Shown here: piece after piece, positions 28,498 through 40,469 of the stretch
Numbering within the stretch: position 1 is the first letter of the stretch
Layout of the letters: each line of letters starts with the position of its first letter
DNA from: Brachybacterium timonense
GTDB lineage: Bacteria > Actinomycetota > Actinomycetes > Actinomycetales > Dermabacteraceae
Reading direction: 5' to 3'
NCBI RefSeq assembly: GCF_900258505.1
Contig: NZ_LT984895.1
Span: forward strand, 1,083,952-1,147,951
DNA length: 64,000 nucleotides
The notes under the pieces: model-generated
Told to the model about the DNA's origin: nothing
The model's input: the letters and a program-made list of their open reading frames with translations, nothing else
The model's database searches: none
Made by a program: the position numbers and the translations under genes

Positions 28498-29190
28498 ATG
28501 GCTCTGATGCCTGAAGACCTGGAGAACAAGCGGTTCACCCCGGTCCGGTTCTCCGAGGGCTACGACATGGATGAGGTCGATGACTACCTCGACCACGACA
28601 TCCTGCCCCGCCTTCGCGAGCTCATCGACGAGAACAACCGACTGACCAAGGAGCTCGAGGAGGCGCATAACCGCATCGCCGAGCTCGAGACCGCCGCCCA
28701 GGAAGCGCAGGCCGCTGCTGAAGAGGCGAAGGTCGCTGCTCCCGCTGAGCAAACGCCTGCCGTCGATGTGGTTGCGGACGAGCCTGACGCCGAGACCACT
28801 GCCCCGCAGCAGGTGGTTGCCGATGCGCCAGCGCCGCAGCAGCCTGAGCCGGAGCCGGCGGCGCAGACCCCGGACCAGTCCGCCGCTGGCATCATCGCGC
28901 TGGCGAATCGTCTGCACGACGAGTACGTGAAGAACGGTGAGGACGAGCGGGATCGCCTGATCAGCGAGGCCAACGCCGAGCATCAGCGCATCGTCGGTGA
29001 GGCGGAGGAGACCTCCCGCACGACGCTCGCCGCCATGGAGTCGAAGAAGGCGGAGCTCGAGAAGTCCATCGAGGGTCTGCGGACCTTCGAGCGTGACTAC
29101 CGCAACCGCCTGCGCAACTACCTGGAGAATCAGCTGCGCGACCTCGATACGAGCGAGACGCAGGACAAGCAGGCGAACTTCGGCCTGTGA
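28498..29190 (+). CDS. divIVA: DivIVA/Wag31, polar growth and division scaffold
   Basis: A 230-residue protein. The N-terminal membrane-binding domain has Leu-Met-Pro-Glu-Asp-Leu-Glu-Asn-Lys-Arg-Phe and Gly-Tyr-Asp-Met-Asp-Glu-Val-Asp-Asp-Tyr-Leu-Asp. A coiled coil (about 30-80), an Ala/Pro/Glu-rich linker (about 80-125) and a second long coiled coil (about 130-220) follow. It marks curved membrane and recruits the cell-wall elongation machinery. It overlaps lspA by 4 bp. Confidence 0.95.
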   Translation: MALMPEDLENKRFTPVRFSEGYDMDEVDDYLDHDILPRLRELIDENNRLTKELEEAHNRIAELETAAQEAQAAAEEAKVAAPAEQTPAVDVVADEPDAETTAPQQVVADAPAPQQPEPEPAAQTPDQSAAGIIALANRLHDEYVKNGEDERDRLISEANAEHQRIVGEAEETSRTTLAAMESKKAELEKSIEGLRTFERDYRNRLRNYLENQLRDLDTSETQDKQANFGL

Positions 29191-29900
29191 GCCGGACCGA
29201 CCTTTCGACGAGCGCCGGGCACGAGGTGTCCGGCGCTCGTCGTCGTTTGCCGCTTGGGACAGTGCTCGCCATCGTCTTCGGTGGAGCCGCCGTGCTCGCT
29301 GTTCTCGACCAGATCACGAAGAACTGGGCGGAAGCCACACTGCCGCTGTTGGAACCGCAGCAGTTCCTCGGCGAGATTGTGCAGCTGACGCTGCTGTACA
29401 ACTCCGGCGCTGCCTGGGGCATGGGGGCTGAGATCACGCCGGTGGTGACCGGGCTGCAGATCCTGATCGCGCTGGGGGTGATCGTCTTCGCCACCACATC
29501 GGTGCGCTCGGCCGGATACGCGACCGCGCTCGCGATGGTGCTGGGCGGCGCGCTGGGAAATATTCACGATCGTCTGCTGCGCCCACCCGGGCCTTTCCGC
29601 GGCGAAGTCGTGGATTTTCTGCAGCTGCCGAACTGGCCCGTGTTCAATGTCGCGGACATGGCTGTGGTGGGCGGCGCTATTCTTGTGGTGCTCCTCGGTC
29701 TGTTCGGCCGCCCTGCCGATCCCGCCGCCACGGATGACGTCGGTCGCCGCGCTGATTCCGCCGCCTCGGAGCACGGGGACGCGGGGGAGCGGAGCGCCAC
29801 GGACAGCGACGACGACGGTACGCCGTCGGCGCCCACGCATCGTGCGCAGCGCCGCAGCGGCCGTCGATCCGCCCGCAGCGATCGAATCGAGCAGCCGTGA
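29187..29900 (+). CDS. lspA: LspA, lipoprotein signal peptidase II
   Basis: A 237-residue membrane protein with four membrane segments. The aspartyl protease motifs [10 protein letters not shown] and Phe-Asn-Val-Ala-Asp-Met carry the two catalytic aspartates. The C-terminal 65 residues form a charged hydrophilic tail not needed for catalysis, making it longer than the usual 160-200 residues. GTG start overlaps divIVA, end overlaps the pseudouridine synthase gene. Confidence 0.92.
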   Translation: MSRTDLSTSAGHEVSGARRRLPLGTVLAIVFGGAAVLAVLDQITKNWAEATLPLLEPQQFLGEIVQLTLLYNSGAAWGMGAEITPVVTGLQILIALGVIVFATTSVRSAGYATALAMVLGGALGNIHDRLLRPPGPFRGEVVDFLQLPNWPVFNVADMAVVGGAILVVLLGLFGRPADPAATDDVGRRADSAASEHGDAGERSATDSDDDGTPSAPTHRAQRRSGRRSARSDRIEQP

Positions 29901-30826
29901 GCTCCGCACGCGTGCTCCCGGTGCCGGATGGACTCGCCGGCGAACGCATCGACGTGGGCCTGTCACGGATGCTGGGGCTCTCCCGCACCAAAGCAGCAGA
30001 CCTTGTGGACCAGGGCCTGGTGATGGTGGACGGAGCCCCGGTCGCGGCTCGGTCAGTGCGCCTGGAGGCAGGTGCCCTGCTCGAGGTGGAACTGCCGGAT
30101 GAGAAACCTCCGGTCGAGGTGCGCCCGCAGATCGCCGATGGCATGAGCCTCGTGCACGTGGATGACGACATCGTCGTGGTCGACAAATCCGTGGGTGTTG
30201 CCGCGCATCCGAGCGCTGGCTGGAGCGGGCCGACAGTGCTCGGCCACCTCGCTGCTGCCGGCATCTCGATCCGCACCTCGGGCGACCCGGAACGGCAGGG
30301 CATCGTCTCCCGGCTCGACGTCGGCACCAGTGGACTGATGGTGGTGGCCCGCAACGAGACCTCCTACACCCGCCTGAAGGACGCCTTCCGCGCTCGTGAA
30401 GTGGACAAGGTCTACCATGCGATGTGCCAGGGACGACCGGATCAGCCCTCCGGCACGATCGAGGCGCCGATCGGCCGCTCTCCGCAGCACGACTACAGGT
30501 TCGCGGTGCTGCGCGACGGCAAGCACTCGGTCACCCATTACTCGACGCTGGAGGAGCTGCCGGGAGCAACGCTGCTGCGGGTCAAGCTCGAGACCGGCCG
30601 CACCCACCAGATTCGCGTTCACTTCTCGGCGTTGAAGCATCCGCTGGTGGGCGATCCGTTGTACGGCGCGGATCCGACGCTGGCGCAGCGGCTCGGCCTG
30701 GTGCGCCAGTGGCTGCACGCGATGGAGCTGAGTTTCATCCATCCGGTGCGCGGCGAGCGTGTCACGTACACGACAACGTACCCGCAGGATCTGCAGCACG
30801 CGCTCGAGGTGCTGCGGACGAGCTGA
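29897..30826 (+). CDS. RluA/RluD-family 23S rRNA pseudouridine synthase
   Basis: A 309-residue protein. An S4 RNA-binding domain (about 14-70) precedes the catalytic domain, with [10 protein letters not shown] (catalytic Asp) near residue 140. A later [11 protein letters not shown] follows. The usual His before Arg-Leu-Asp is Ser here. Best match is RluD-type; exact target sites are unproven. The lspA-rluD pair is common in actinobacteria. Confidence 0.9.
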   Translation: MSSARVLPVPDGLAGERIDVGLSRMLGLSRTKAADLVDQGLVMVDGAPVAARSVRLEAGALLEVELPDEKPPVEVRPQIADGMSLVHVDDDIVVVDKSVGVAAHPSAGWSGPTVLGHLAAAGISIRTSGDPERQGIVSRLDVGTSGLMVVARNETSYTRLKDAFRAREVDKVYHAMCQGRPDQPSGTIEAPIGRSPQHDYRFAVLRDGKHSVTHYSTLEELPGATLLRVKLETGRTHQIRVHFSALKHPLVGDPLYGADPTLAQRLGLVRQWLHAMELSFIHPVRGERVTYTTTYPQDLQHALEVLRTS

Positions 30827-30838
30827 GCCGATGGTGTC

Positions 30839-30886
30839 GGCAGCGCGGCGAGGAGTCGGTCCCGCGATGCTCCTCACTGCGCTGCC
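30839..30886 (+). terminator. Hairpin after the pseudouridine synthase gene
   Basis: GGCAGCGC (30839-30846) with GCGCTGCC (30879-30886), and inside it GAGGAG (30850-30855) with CTCCTC (30870-30875). It starts 13 bp past the stop and probably ends the divIVA-lspA-rluD transcript. Confidence 0.65.
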
Positions 30887-30989
30887 GGGGAGTCGGTCCC
30901 TGGTCCTCGTCACAGTCCAGCCGACTCTGGGTGGCCCGTCCCTACGCGGGTGCGGCGATTCGTCGGCCCCTCGCTGTAGCGTCGACCCC

Positions 30990-31712
30990 ATGACGTCGAG
31001 ACCTTCCTCAGCCCTGGACCGCCCGGAGTTCCCGTGGCAGCGTGTGTCTGCCCTGCTCGGCTTGGAGGCTGAGGACGCTCAGGTCGCACTGCGCGATGAC
31101 GAGCGCTCCCGTGAGGCTGTTGAGCGGGCCTGCCGTGATTTCATCGCCGCGGATGACGATCGTCGAGCCGGCCGCACACCATCCGCGTCGCTCGCCTCGC
31201 ACCCTGATTTCCCGACCGGTATCGCGATGTCGCTGATCGGAGCGTGTGTGCTGTGGAAGGCTCATCGATATCTGCCAGCTCTCGGTCTGCGTGCGGCGAT
31301 CGACCACTACGAAGATGGCGACGATGAGATCGCTGCGAGCTTCGTGGGCCTCGTACGTCAATACGCGCAGGCCGAACAGAACAGCGCCGAGGCGTGGGCG
31401 GCTGAGTCGCTGCTGTTGGCGATCATGCAGCGCTCCGGCGATCCCGCGGAGGCGGAGGTGCTTGCCCGTGACCTCGCCGCCCATCATGTCCCTCTGGATC
31501 TGTGGCAGGAGACCTCCCCAGGATCCTCTTTGCCCGATGACACGATGACGTGGCATGGGGGAGCGCTCGTGGAAGGCATGCCTCCGCGCCGCGATGGCAG
31601 CGCCCTGAGTATTGAGGATGCCGAGGCTTACCTGCAGCAGCTGATGACCGAGATGCAGCACGAGGCTGAGGCGGAAGGCGATCGCGGACCCGGGGCCGAT
31701 CAGAGTTCCTGA
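30990..31712 (+). CDS. Uncharacterised soluble protein
   Basis: A 240-residue protein I do not recognise. It starts at ATG 30990 (Met-Thr-Ser-Arg-Pro) with no clear ribosome binding site. The sequence is acidic and helix-rich, with no membrane segment and no obvious catalytic motif; alternating Ala-rich helices at 90-165 suggest a helical repeat. Codon use matches neighbours. Its 3' end overlaps by 13 bp the end of the convergent HepT-like toxin gene. Confidence 0.7.
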   Translation: MTSRPSSALDRPEFPWQRVSALLGLEAEDAQVALRDDERSREAVERACRDFIAADDDRRAGRTPSASLASHPDFPTGIAMSLIGACVLWKAHRYLPALGLRAAIDHYEDGDDEIAASFVGLVRQYAQAEQNSAEAWAAESLLLAIMQRSGDPAEAEVLARDLAAHHVPLDLWQETSPGSSLPDDTMTWHGGALVEGMPPRRDGSALSIEDAEAYLQQLMTEMQHEAEAEGDRGPGADQSS

Positions 31713-32029
31713 ATGCGTTCGCGAAGTGTTCTTATCAGTGGGGGGAGGTCTTCCTTCGCCGTCATGAGAACCAGGTCGGTGTCGACCAGGATGTACCCGT
31801 GCGCGATCCGGTTCCGCATTCCCCACATGACTGTCCAGTCGGGGCCGAAAAGTCGGGAGCGCGCGTCCTCATCAAGGCGTGACAGCGTCTCGATGCCCGC
31901 CGACAGCCGCATGCAGATCGCGTCGACGACGATCTGATCGCACCGCGCCGAGGATGCGTGCTGCGCGGCCAGCTGCACGTGATCGAGCGCTTCGAGCAAC
32001 AGATCCTTCTCGGTTCGTGGCGGTGTCAC
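31700..32029 (-). CDS. HepT-like HEPN toxin of an MntA-HepT toxin-antitoxin pair
   Basis: A 109-residue helical HEPN protein. Arg72-X4-His77-X-Tyr79 (Arg-Asn-Arg-Ile-Ala-His-Gly-Tyr) is the complete R-X4-H-X-Y RNase motif of HepT toxins. In studied systems the tyrosine is AMPylated by the partner antitoxin, which silences the RNase. The GTG start overlaps the antitoxin stop by 4 bp, indicating coupling. All catalytic residues are present, so it is probably functional. Confidence 0.85.
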   Translation of the reverse strand: MTPPRTEKDLLLEALDHVQLAAQHASSARCDQIVVDAICMRLSAGIETLSRLDEDARSRLFGPDWTVMWGMRNRIAHGYILVDTDLVLMTAKEDLPPLIRTLRERIQEL

Positions 32030-32493
32030 AGAGGGACCGCTTCCTTGAGGACGCGGTCCTTCAGATGCGGCATGAGGGCGGTGTCCGGGACGAGGTCCAC
32101 GGGCGCTCCGAGGATCCCGGAGATCTCGTTCTCGAGCCGACCGAGAGACATCAGGCTAAAGGCCCGGGTGGGGGTGAAGAGCAGGTCAATGTCCGAATCA
32201 GGGCCATCGGACTCGGTCGCGACAGAGCCGAATACTCTGACGTCGCGGCCCCCTCCCTTCTTCACGGCGGCAGTGACCTCCCGACGGTGAGCATGCAGGG
32301 TTCTGGAGAGTGCTGACGTGCCATGAAAACGAAGGAGGCGCGAGACTTCTGGCTGACTGCGGCCGATCGCCTGCGCGATCTGCGTCTGGGTCATGCCCGC
32401 GGCAGAGGCGGCGCGAACGGCGTGAACGAGCCTGTTACGGGCGCGGCGGATCGCGTCATCACAGGATGAGGCAATCGCAGCGAGGTCCTCCAT
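32026..32493 (-). CDS. MntA-like nucleotidyltransferase antitoxin with N-terminal HTH
   Basis: A 155-residue fusion. Residues about 30-57 form a helix-turn-helix (Gly-Met-Thr-Gln-Thr-Gln-Ile-Ala-Gln-Ala-Ile-Gly-Arg-Ser). The nucleotidyltransferase domain has Gly89-Ser90-X10-Asp101-X-Asp103, the G-S-X10-D-X-D active site of MNT antitoxins. It should AMPylate the HepT partner and, through the HTH, repress its own promoter. A perfect palindrome over the -10 region supports this. ATG 32493 lies 7 bases after the -10 hexamer, so the message is probably leaderless. Confidence 0.85.
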   Translation of the reverse strand: MEDLAAIASSCDDAIRRARNRLVHAVRAASAAGMTQTQIAQAIGRSQPEVSRLLRFHGTSALSRTLHAHRREVTAAVKKGGGRDVRVFGSVATESDGPDSDIDLLFTPTRAFSLMSLGRLENEISGILGAPVDLVPDTALMPHLKDRVLKEAVPL

Positions 32494-32500
32494 GGGCTCT

Positions 32501-32518
32501 ACTATAGCAAGTGCTATA
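32501..32518 (-). promoter_or_regulatory. Palindromic operator over the toxin-antitoxin promoter
   Basis: TATAGCA-AG-TGCTATA (32503-32518) is a perfect 7-bp inverted repeat. On the minus strand its right edge gives the -10 hexamer TATAGT (32506-32501), 7 bases from the antitoxin ATG. A bound repressor would cover the promoter. Confidence 0.65.
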
Positions 32519-32944
32519 CGTTCGGGGTGGCCACTTAACTGTGCGCCAGCGACTGCGCGTACTCGGCGAACCCCGGTGTGGCGAAGGACAGCAGACCTCG
32601 ACCGGCAATGTGCACGAGGCCCTGTCCAACAGCGACCCGCTGAGCTTGTCCGTCGAGATTGCCGTCGCTGCATGTCACAGGATCGAGGGCGTCGATGTTC
32701 TGGAGCTCAACGGCTGAACTTGGTGCGCAGTACACGTCAAACGGCCCGGGTGAGATGACCTTCGCACCACGTTTGCGGAGGTGTCGGTCGGCACGTGTGA
32801 CGTCCGGGGTAGGCGCCACGCCGCGCGACACTCGCGACAGGCGCCACGCCGCTCGACACGCGCGACACGCGAACGGCCTGGGGTGAGGATCTCGACCCCT
32901 ACCTGAGCCCTCCTTCGTCGGCCCGCGCGGATAGTCTTGCGGGC
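32519..32944. other. Spacer between the toxin-antitoxin locus and dnaE
   Basis: No recognisable intact gene. A minus-strand open frame at 32535-32831 (98 codons) may be a decayed gene but matches nothing I know, and short plus-strand frames look random. A 28-bp tandem repeat (32812-32867) is listed separately. Confidence 0.4.
32812..32867. repeat. 28-bp tandem direct repeat, two copies
   Basis: Copies at 32812-32839 and 32840-32867 match at 26 of 28 bases (beginning GGCGCCACGCCGC). They lie about 80 bp upstream of dnaE. Confidence 0.8.
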
Positions 32945-36483
<3,539 letters not shown>

Positions 36484-36499
<16 letters not shown>

Positions 36500-36567
36500 A
36501 TACCGAGCTGCCTGCAGTGACTGGTGACCTGCCGACAGGGACTGTCGAGTTGCCTACAGTGACCGTA
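36484..36567. repeat. Four 21-bp imperfect tandem repeats across the dnaE stop codon
   Basis: Units start at 36484, 36505, 36526 and 36547. The consensus begins GAGCTGCCTGCAGTGAC; units 1 and 2 share the first 16 bases exactly and units 3 and 4 are more diverged. The dnaE stop (36497-36499) falls in unit 1. The spacing is a multiple of three, so frames stay open through the repeat. Confidence 0.9.
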
Positions 36568-36600
36568 CCGAGTGCGCCCACGGGCGACTACCGTGGTCCC

Positions 36601-37815
36601 ATGACGGACACCGCAGTTGATCTCACCCCCGAGTCGTTCCTGCCTGATGAGCTGGTCGCGACCTTCCGCGAGCGCGCCGCGCAGCATGACCGGGAGAACA
36701 CGTTCTTCGACGCCGACCTCGTGGATCTGCGCGGGCGTGGGTACCTGAAGCTGCTGGTGCCCACCGAGTTGGGCGGGTTCGGCGCGAGCCTGCTGGAGGT
36801 CACTCGGATCCAGCGTCGGCTCGCCGCCGCGGCACCGGCCACCGCCCTCGGCATGAACATGCATCAGGTGATCATGTCGGCGGCACTGTTCGCCTGGATG
36901 CAGGAGGGCAATGAGACCGCTCGCGGCATGCTTGAGGCCGCTGCACGCGGTGAGCTCTTCGCCTTCGGTATCTCCGAAGGTGGAAACGAAGCGATGCTGT
37001 TCGATGCCTTCACCGAAGCAGAGCCTGATGGCGAGGGCGGATACCGCTTTAGCGGCACGAAGATCTTCACCACCCTCTCCCCGGCCTGGGACCACCTGGT
37101 GGTCCATGGCCGTCGCACCGACACCGGCGAGGGCGACCCTGAGCTCGTGTTTGCGTACCTTGACCGTGAGCCCGGTGTGAGCTGGAAGCAGGACTGGGAC
37201 ACGCACGGCATGCGCGCCACCCAGTCGCACACCACGGTGCTCGATGCCGCTCCCGCGTCGGCTGACCGCGTGATCACACAAGCCCCTGTCGGCCCGAATC
37301 GCACCCCGTTCGTGTTCGGCATCTTCGGCCCCTTCGAGCTGCTGCTGGCCGCGGTCTATATCGGTATTGCTGAACGCGCCATTCAAGTGGGTGCCGACGC
37401 TGCCACCACTCGCCGCACCCGTACACGCGGCATCCCGTATGCGGATGACCCCGACACCCGCTGGCGTCTGGCGGACGCCGCGTTCATCGTCGACGGCGTC
37501 GTGCTGCAGATCGAGAAGGTGAGCGCTGACCTTGACGCGCTGCGTGAAGGCCGCACCGGCACCGGGATCACCGATCACGGCGCCCGCTGGTTCTTGCACT
37601 TCTCGGGTGTCAAGTGTCGCGCCACCGACGGTGCGATCACCGCGGTTGACCAGGTGCTGCGCGCCAGTGGTGGCTCAAGTTTCTACGTGCGCAGCGAGCT
37701 TGAGCGGCTCTCTCGCGACGTGCGTGCCGGCATGTATCAGCCGTCCGACGCCAAGAGCACCCATAACTCCTACGCGACGGCTCTGCTGGGCGACGTCGGC
37801 ACTTACGCCTCCTGA
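36601..37815 (+). CDS. Acyl-CoA dehydrogenase family flavoprotein
   Basis: A 404-residue protein with the three-part acyl-CoA dehydrogenase layout. An N-terminal helical domain is followed by a middle beta domain (Phe-Gly-Ile-Ser-Glu-Gly-Gly, then Phe-Ser-Gly-Thr-Lys-Ile-Phe-Thr) and a C-terminal helical domain. The middle motif resembles the FAD-binding family motif. Substrate is unknown; no beta-oxidation neighbours are present. ATG 36601 may be leaderless (TACCGT seven bases upstream). A GTG at 36496, overlapping the dnaE stop, would add 35 residues coded by the tandem repeats and is less likely. Confidence 0.85.
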   Translation: MTDTAVDLTPESFLPDELVATFRERAAQHDRENTFFDADLVDLRGRGYLKLLVPTELGGFGASLLEVTRIQRRLAAAAPATALGMNMHQVIMSAALFAWMQEGNETARGMLEAAARGELFAFGISEGGNEAMLFDAFTEAEPDGEGGYRFSGTKIFTTLSPAWDHLVVHGRRTDTGEGDPELVFAYLDREPGVSWKQDWDTHGMRATQSHTTVLDAAPASADRVITQAPVGPNRTPFVFGIFGPFELLLAAVYIGIAERAIQVGADAATTRRTRTRGIPYADDPDTRWRLADAAFIVDGVVLQIEKVSADLDALREGRTGTGITDHGARWFLHFSGVKCRATDGAITAVDQVLRASGGSSFYVRSELERLSRDVRAGMYQPSDAKSTHNSYATALLGDVGTYAS

Positions 37816-37862
37816 CGATCCCTGCCCCCGATCGCGCGGCGGCCGGCGTGCCCGTGACGCGC

Positions 37863-38642
37863 TCACGGGTGCAGGCGGTGGCGCTCCAGGCGCTGGCTGG
37901 AGACGCGGCTGTGCGCGATCGTCTCCCGGACGGTCCAGACCAGATACGGGCTGCACCAGGCCTGCGAGGGCTTGTTCAACGCCCAGCCGTCGCCGATCGT
38001 AATCGCGGCATGCTGGGCGAGGCCCGCGCGGTCCCGCCACACGAGAACCGTGCCCGGCTCGTCGTCGGTGCCGGTGCCGCGGATGGGGGCTGAAGCCTCG
38101 CGCAGCCATGCCTCGAACGGCTCCTGCAGCATCCAGACCTCATCGGCGTCGGGCACCCCTGCGGCGGCCATGACGGCGCCGAAGCAGTTCGGGCCGGAGC
38201 CGTCGGCGAACGTGCCGGTGAGGCGCCCGGCCTCCGGCAGATGCTCGGCGGCCCGCCCCCAGGTGGCATCACTCACCTCGCGGTGTCTGCTCGGCGCCAC
38301 GCCGTGCTCGACATAGGCCAGAGCGCGACGCCGTCGCAGCTCGAGAGGGTCCGTCGGCCACGCGGCGGGCCGCAGCCCCCGCGGCCGCGCCGCGACGAGC
38401 GCCCGCCGCTGCCGGGGGCTCAGCGCCGCGAACTCGTGCTCGGTGAGCGTGCGGAAGCCGGGCTCGTACACGAAGAACGTATCGCGCACCTCGGGCGACA
38501 GCGTCGCTGCCGTGCCGATCTGCGTGCCGTCGGCCTGCGGCGGCAGGGCGCGAACATCGAACGGCTGCTGAGCTGGCGCGAACCACTCGACCCAGTGCTC
38601 CATCAGTGCGTCGTCGACCTCGATGCCCAGCACAGTTCTCAT
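37863..38642 (-). CDS. Uncharacterised protein with possible cysteine-peptidase-like domain
   Basis: A 259-residue protein not assigned to a family with certainty. The C-terminal half has Gly-Pro-Asn-Cys-Phe-Gly-Ala-Val, then Gly-Thr-Val-Leu-Val-Trp-Arg, then Gln-His-Ala-Ala-Ile-Thr-Ile-Gly-Asp-Gly. This Cys...His order and the Val-Trp and Gly-Asp spacing resemble NlpC/P60-type or amidase folds. The N-terminal half (about 1-115) is unlike them. No signal peptide is visible, so a cytoplasmic role is implied. Confidence 0.6.
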   Translation of the reverse strand: MRTVLGIEVDDALMEHWVEWFAPAQQPFDVRALPPQADGTQIGTAATLSPEVRDTFFVYEPGFRTLTEHEFAALSPRQRRALVAARPRGLRPAAWPTDPLELRRRRALAYVEHGVAPSRHREVSDATWGRAAEHLPEAGRLTGTFADGSGPNCFGAVMAAAGVPDADEVWMLQEPFEAWLREASAPIRGTGTDDEPGTVLVWRDRAGLAQHAAITIGDGWALNKPSQAWCSPYLVWTVRETIAHSRVSSQRLERHRLHP

Positions 38643-38745
38643 GCCCCGAGTATGCGTGATTCGCAGAGTCTGACTGCAGTGATGCGGGCTGTGGACGCGG
38701 CGGCGTCAGCTGCTTCCGACCCCCGATGCTTCCGCCGGGGCGATT

Positions 38746-38764
38746 GGTATCACTCCGGTACCAT
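38746..38764 (+). promoter_or_regulatory. Repeat operator and promoter candidate of the antitoxin gene
   Basis: GGTATCAC (38746-38753) and GGTACCAT (38757-38764) are two imperfect direct copies 11 bp apart, close before the antitoxin start at 38777. Such paired sites suit a ribbon-helix-helix repressor. TACCAT (38759-38764) could serve as the -10 hexamer. Confidence 0.4.
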
Positions 38765-38776
38765 GTCGCCGTGGCC

Positions 38777-38974
38777 ATGACTCTGCGCTTATCGTCCGAA
38801 GACGAAGCCGTCCTCGCTCAGCTCGCTGAGGCTCAGGGCGTGAGCAAGCAGGAGGCGACGGTGCGTGCGATCCGCGAGAGCGCACAGCGTCGTCTGCACG
38901 AGCATGCCGTCGCACGCTCCTCGCAGCGCGTGCGCGAGCGCTACGCGGACGTGCTCGACCGTCTCGGACGATGA
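38777..38974 (+). CDS. Ribbon-helix-helix-like antitoxin
   Basis: A 65-residue protein starting Met-Thr-Leu-Arg-Leu-Ser-Ser-Glu-Asp-Glu, a beta strand followed by two helices as in CopG/RHH DNA-binding proteins. The C-terminal part (Arg-Glu-Ser-Ala-Gln-Arg-Arg-Leu-His-Glu) is a charged helix that would bind the toxin. It overlaps a Doc-like gene by 4 bp (ATGA), the usual antitoxin-first order. A GTG at 38771 is another possible start. Confidence 0.75.
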   Translation: MTLRLSSEDEAVLAQLAEAQGVSKQEATVRAIRESAQRRLHEHAVARSSQRVRERYADVLDRLGR

Positions 38975-39159
38975 CCGAGTACCTGACCACGGAGGACGTC
39001 CTCACCCTGATCGGCGATCTCGGCGTCGGCCCCGTGCGGGACCTCGGACTGCTCGACTCCGCTGTCCACCGCCCGTCGGTGACGCTCTGCGGCGCTGGAT
39101 GTGAGAGGCCGACGGAGCACAGGCGACATCTGCTGGGCGACTCCGTACCGGGCCAGTGA
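38971..39159 (+). pseudogene. Truncated Doc (Fic-fold) toxin
   Basis: The first 37 or so codons follow Doc/death-on-curing proteins: Thr-Glu-Tyr-Leu-Thr-Thr-Glu-Asp-Val-Leu, then Arg-Asp-Leu-Gly-Leu-Leu-Asp-Ser-Ala-Val-His-Arg-Pro. After that the sequence is unrelated and stops at 62 codons, against about 120-130 normally. The Fic motif (H-x-F-x-D/N-x-N-K-R) is absent, so the toxin is dead. The pfkA end lies 20 bp further on. Confidence 0.75.
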
Positions 39160-39178
39160 CGCCCACGAGCACGGTCGA

Positions 39179-40207
39179 TCAGCCGAACAGCACGCTCGCC
39201 TCGTCCCAGCGGTCCTGCGGGACCGACTTGACCGAGTCGATCGCATCGGTGAGCGGCACGTCGACGATATCGGTGCCGCGCAGCGAGACCATGCGGCCGA
39301 AGCCGTTGTTGTGCACCAGATCGATAGCGGCTGTACCAAGACGGGTGGACAGCACGCGGTCGTAGCCGGTGGGTTCGCCGCCGCGCTGGATGTGGCCCAG
39401 CACTGTTGCGCGGCTCTCGATACCCAGCTGCTTCTCGATGACCGGTGCGAGGGTCTCGGCGATGCCGCCGAAGCGCGGACGGCCGAACTCGTCCAGCTCA
39501 TAGGTCATGAAGTTCTCTGGGGCATCCCGCGGGATGAACCCCTCTGCGACGACCACCAGCGGGGCGCGGCCGCGGTCCCAGGCACGCTTGACGTAGGTGC
39601 AGATTTCGTCGATCGACAGCGGGAACTCAGGAATGCAGATGACGTGCGCGCCCGCGGCCATACCCGAGTGCAGTGCGATCCAGCCGACAGAGCGGCCCAT
39701 CACCTCGGCGACCATGCAGCGGTGGTGAGAGTCGCCGGTCATGCGCAGGCGGTCCAGAGCCTCGGTGGCGACCTCTACAGCAGTGTTGAAGCCGAAGGTG
39801 TAGTCGGTGGCGTCCAGGTCGTTGTCCACGGTCTTGGGGACACCGACCACCGGGATCCCCGCCTCGAACAGACGGTTGGCGGTGTAGAGGGTGCCGTCGC
39901 CGCCGATCGCGATGATGGCGTCGATATCGTTCTCGTCCATGTGGCGGCGCACGATCTCTGCACCGTCCTCGCCGTCTTTGAACGGGTTGGAACGCGACGT
40001 GCCCAGGATGGTGCCGCCGATGCGGCCGATGCCGCGCACTCGACGGCGGGGCAGGGTCATCCAGTCGTTCTCGATGACGCCGCGCCAGCCGTCCTTGTAG
40101 CCGATGAACTCGTCCTCGAAGAGCTTGTCGCCCTTGATCACGACCCCTCGGATCACGGCGTTCAAGCCCGGGCAGTCGCCGCCGGAGGTCAGGATCCCGA
40201 TCTTCAT
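39179..40207 (-). CDS. pfkA: 6-phosphofructokinase
   Basis: A 342-residue PfkA-type enzyme. The start at ATG 40207 gives Met-Lys-Ile-Gly-Ile-Leu-Thr-Ser-Gly-Gly-Asp-Cys-Pro-Gly. The nucleotide site has Gly-Gly-Asp-Gly-Thr, and the substrate loop Pro-Lys-Thr-Val-Asp-Asn-Asp-Leu carries the catalytic Asp. Gly after Gly-Gly-Asp points to ATP rather than pyrophosphate as donor, although Lys in Pro-Lys-Thr is shared with pyrophosphate enzymes. Together with pgi in this window it serves upper glycolysis. Confidence 0.95.
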   Translation of the reverse strand: MKIGILTSGGDCPGLNAVIRGVVIKGDKLFEDEFIGYKDGWRGVIENDWMTLPRRRVRGIGRIGGTILGTSRSNPFKDGEDGAEIVRRHMDENDIDAIIAIGGDGTLYTANRLFEAGIPVVGVPKTVDNDLDATDYTFGFNTAVEVATEALDRLRMTGDSHHRCMVAEVMGRSVGWIALHSGMAAGAHVICIPEFPLSIDEICTYVKRAWDRGRAPLVVVAEGFIPRDAPENFMTYELDEFGRPRFGGIAETLAPVIEKQLGIESRATVLGHIQRGGEPTGYDRVLSTRLGTAAIDLVHNNGFGRMVSLRGTDIVDVPLTDAIDSVKSVPQDRWDEASVLFG

Positions 40208-40409
40208 GCGCACAGCTCTCTTCCGGTTCAAGGGAGTGGTCCATGCCACTGTACGTCGTGCGGGCGTGTGTCCGTCACTGCGTTCGTCCCTGCGTGAAGT
40301 GCCGATGAGCAGCAGGTGAAGCGGGGGTGTCGACGCCGACGGGGCCCCGGAAGCGCACGCGGAACGGGCCGCGATCCCAGGGCCGGAAAGGACACCCACA
40401 CAGAACGGA

Positions 40410-40447
40410 AGCGGCCGGTGAGCATCTCGCGATGATCACCGGCCGCT
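40410..40447 (-). terminator. Terminator of the flotillin gene
   Basis: A perfect 12-bp stem, AGCGGCCGGTGA (40410-40421) with TCACCGGCCGCT (40436-40447), 14-base loop, 22 bp past the flotillin stop on the minus strand. Confidence 0.85.
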
Positions 40448-40469
40448 GTCGGATGAGGAGCTGCGGGTC

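Noticed and set aside
32535..32831. 98-codon minus-strand frame before dnaE
   Set aside because: Could be a decayed gene, but no recognisable domain or ribosome binding site, so it is not listed as a gene.
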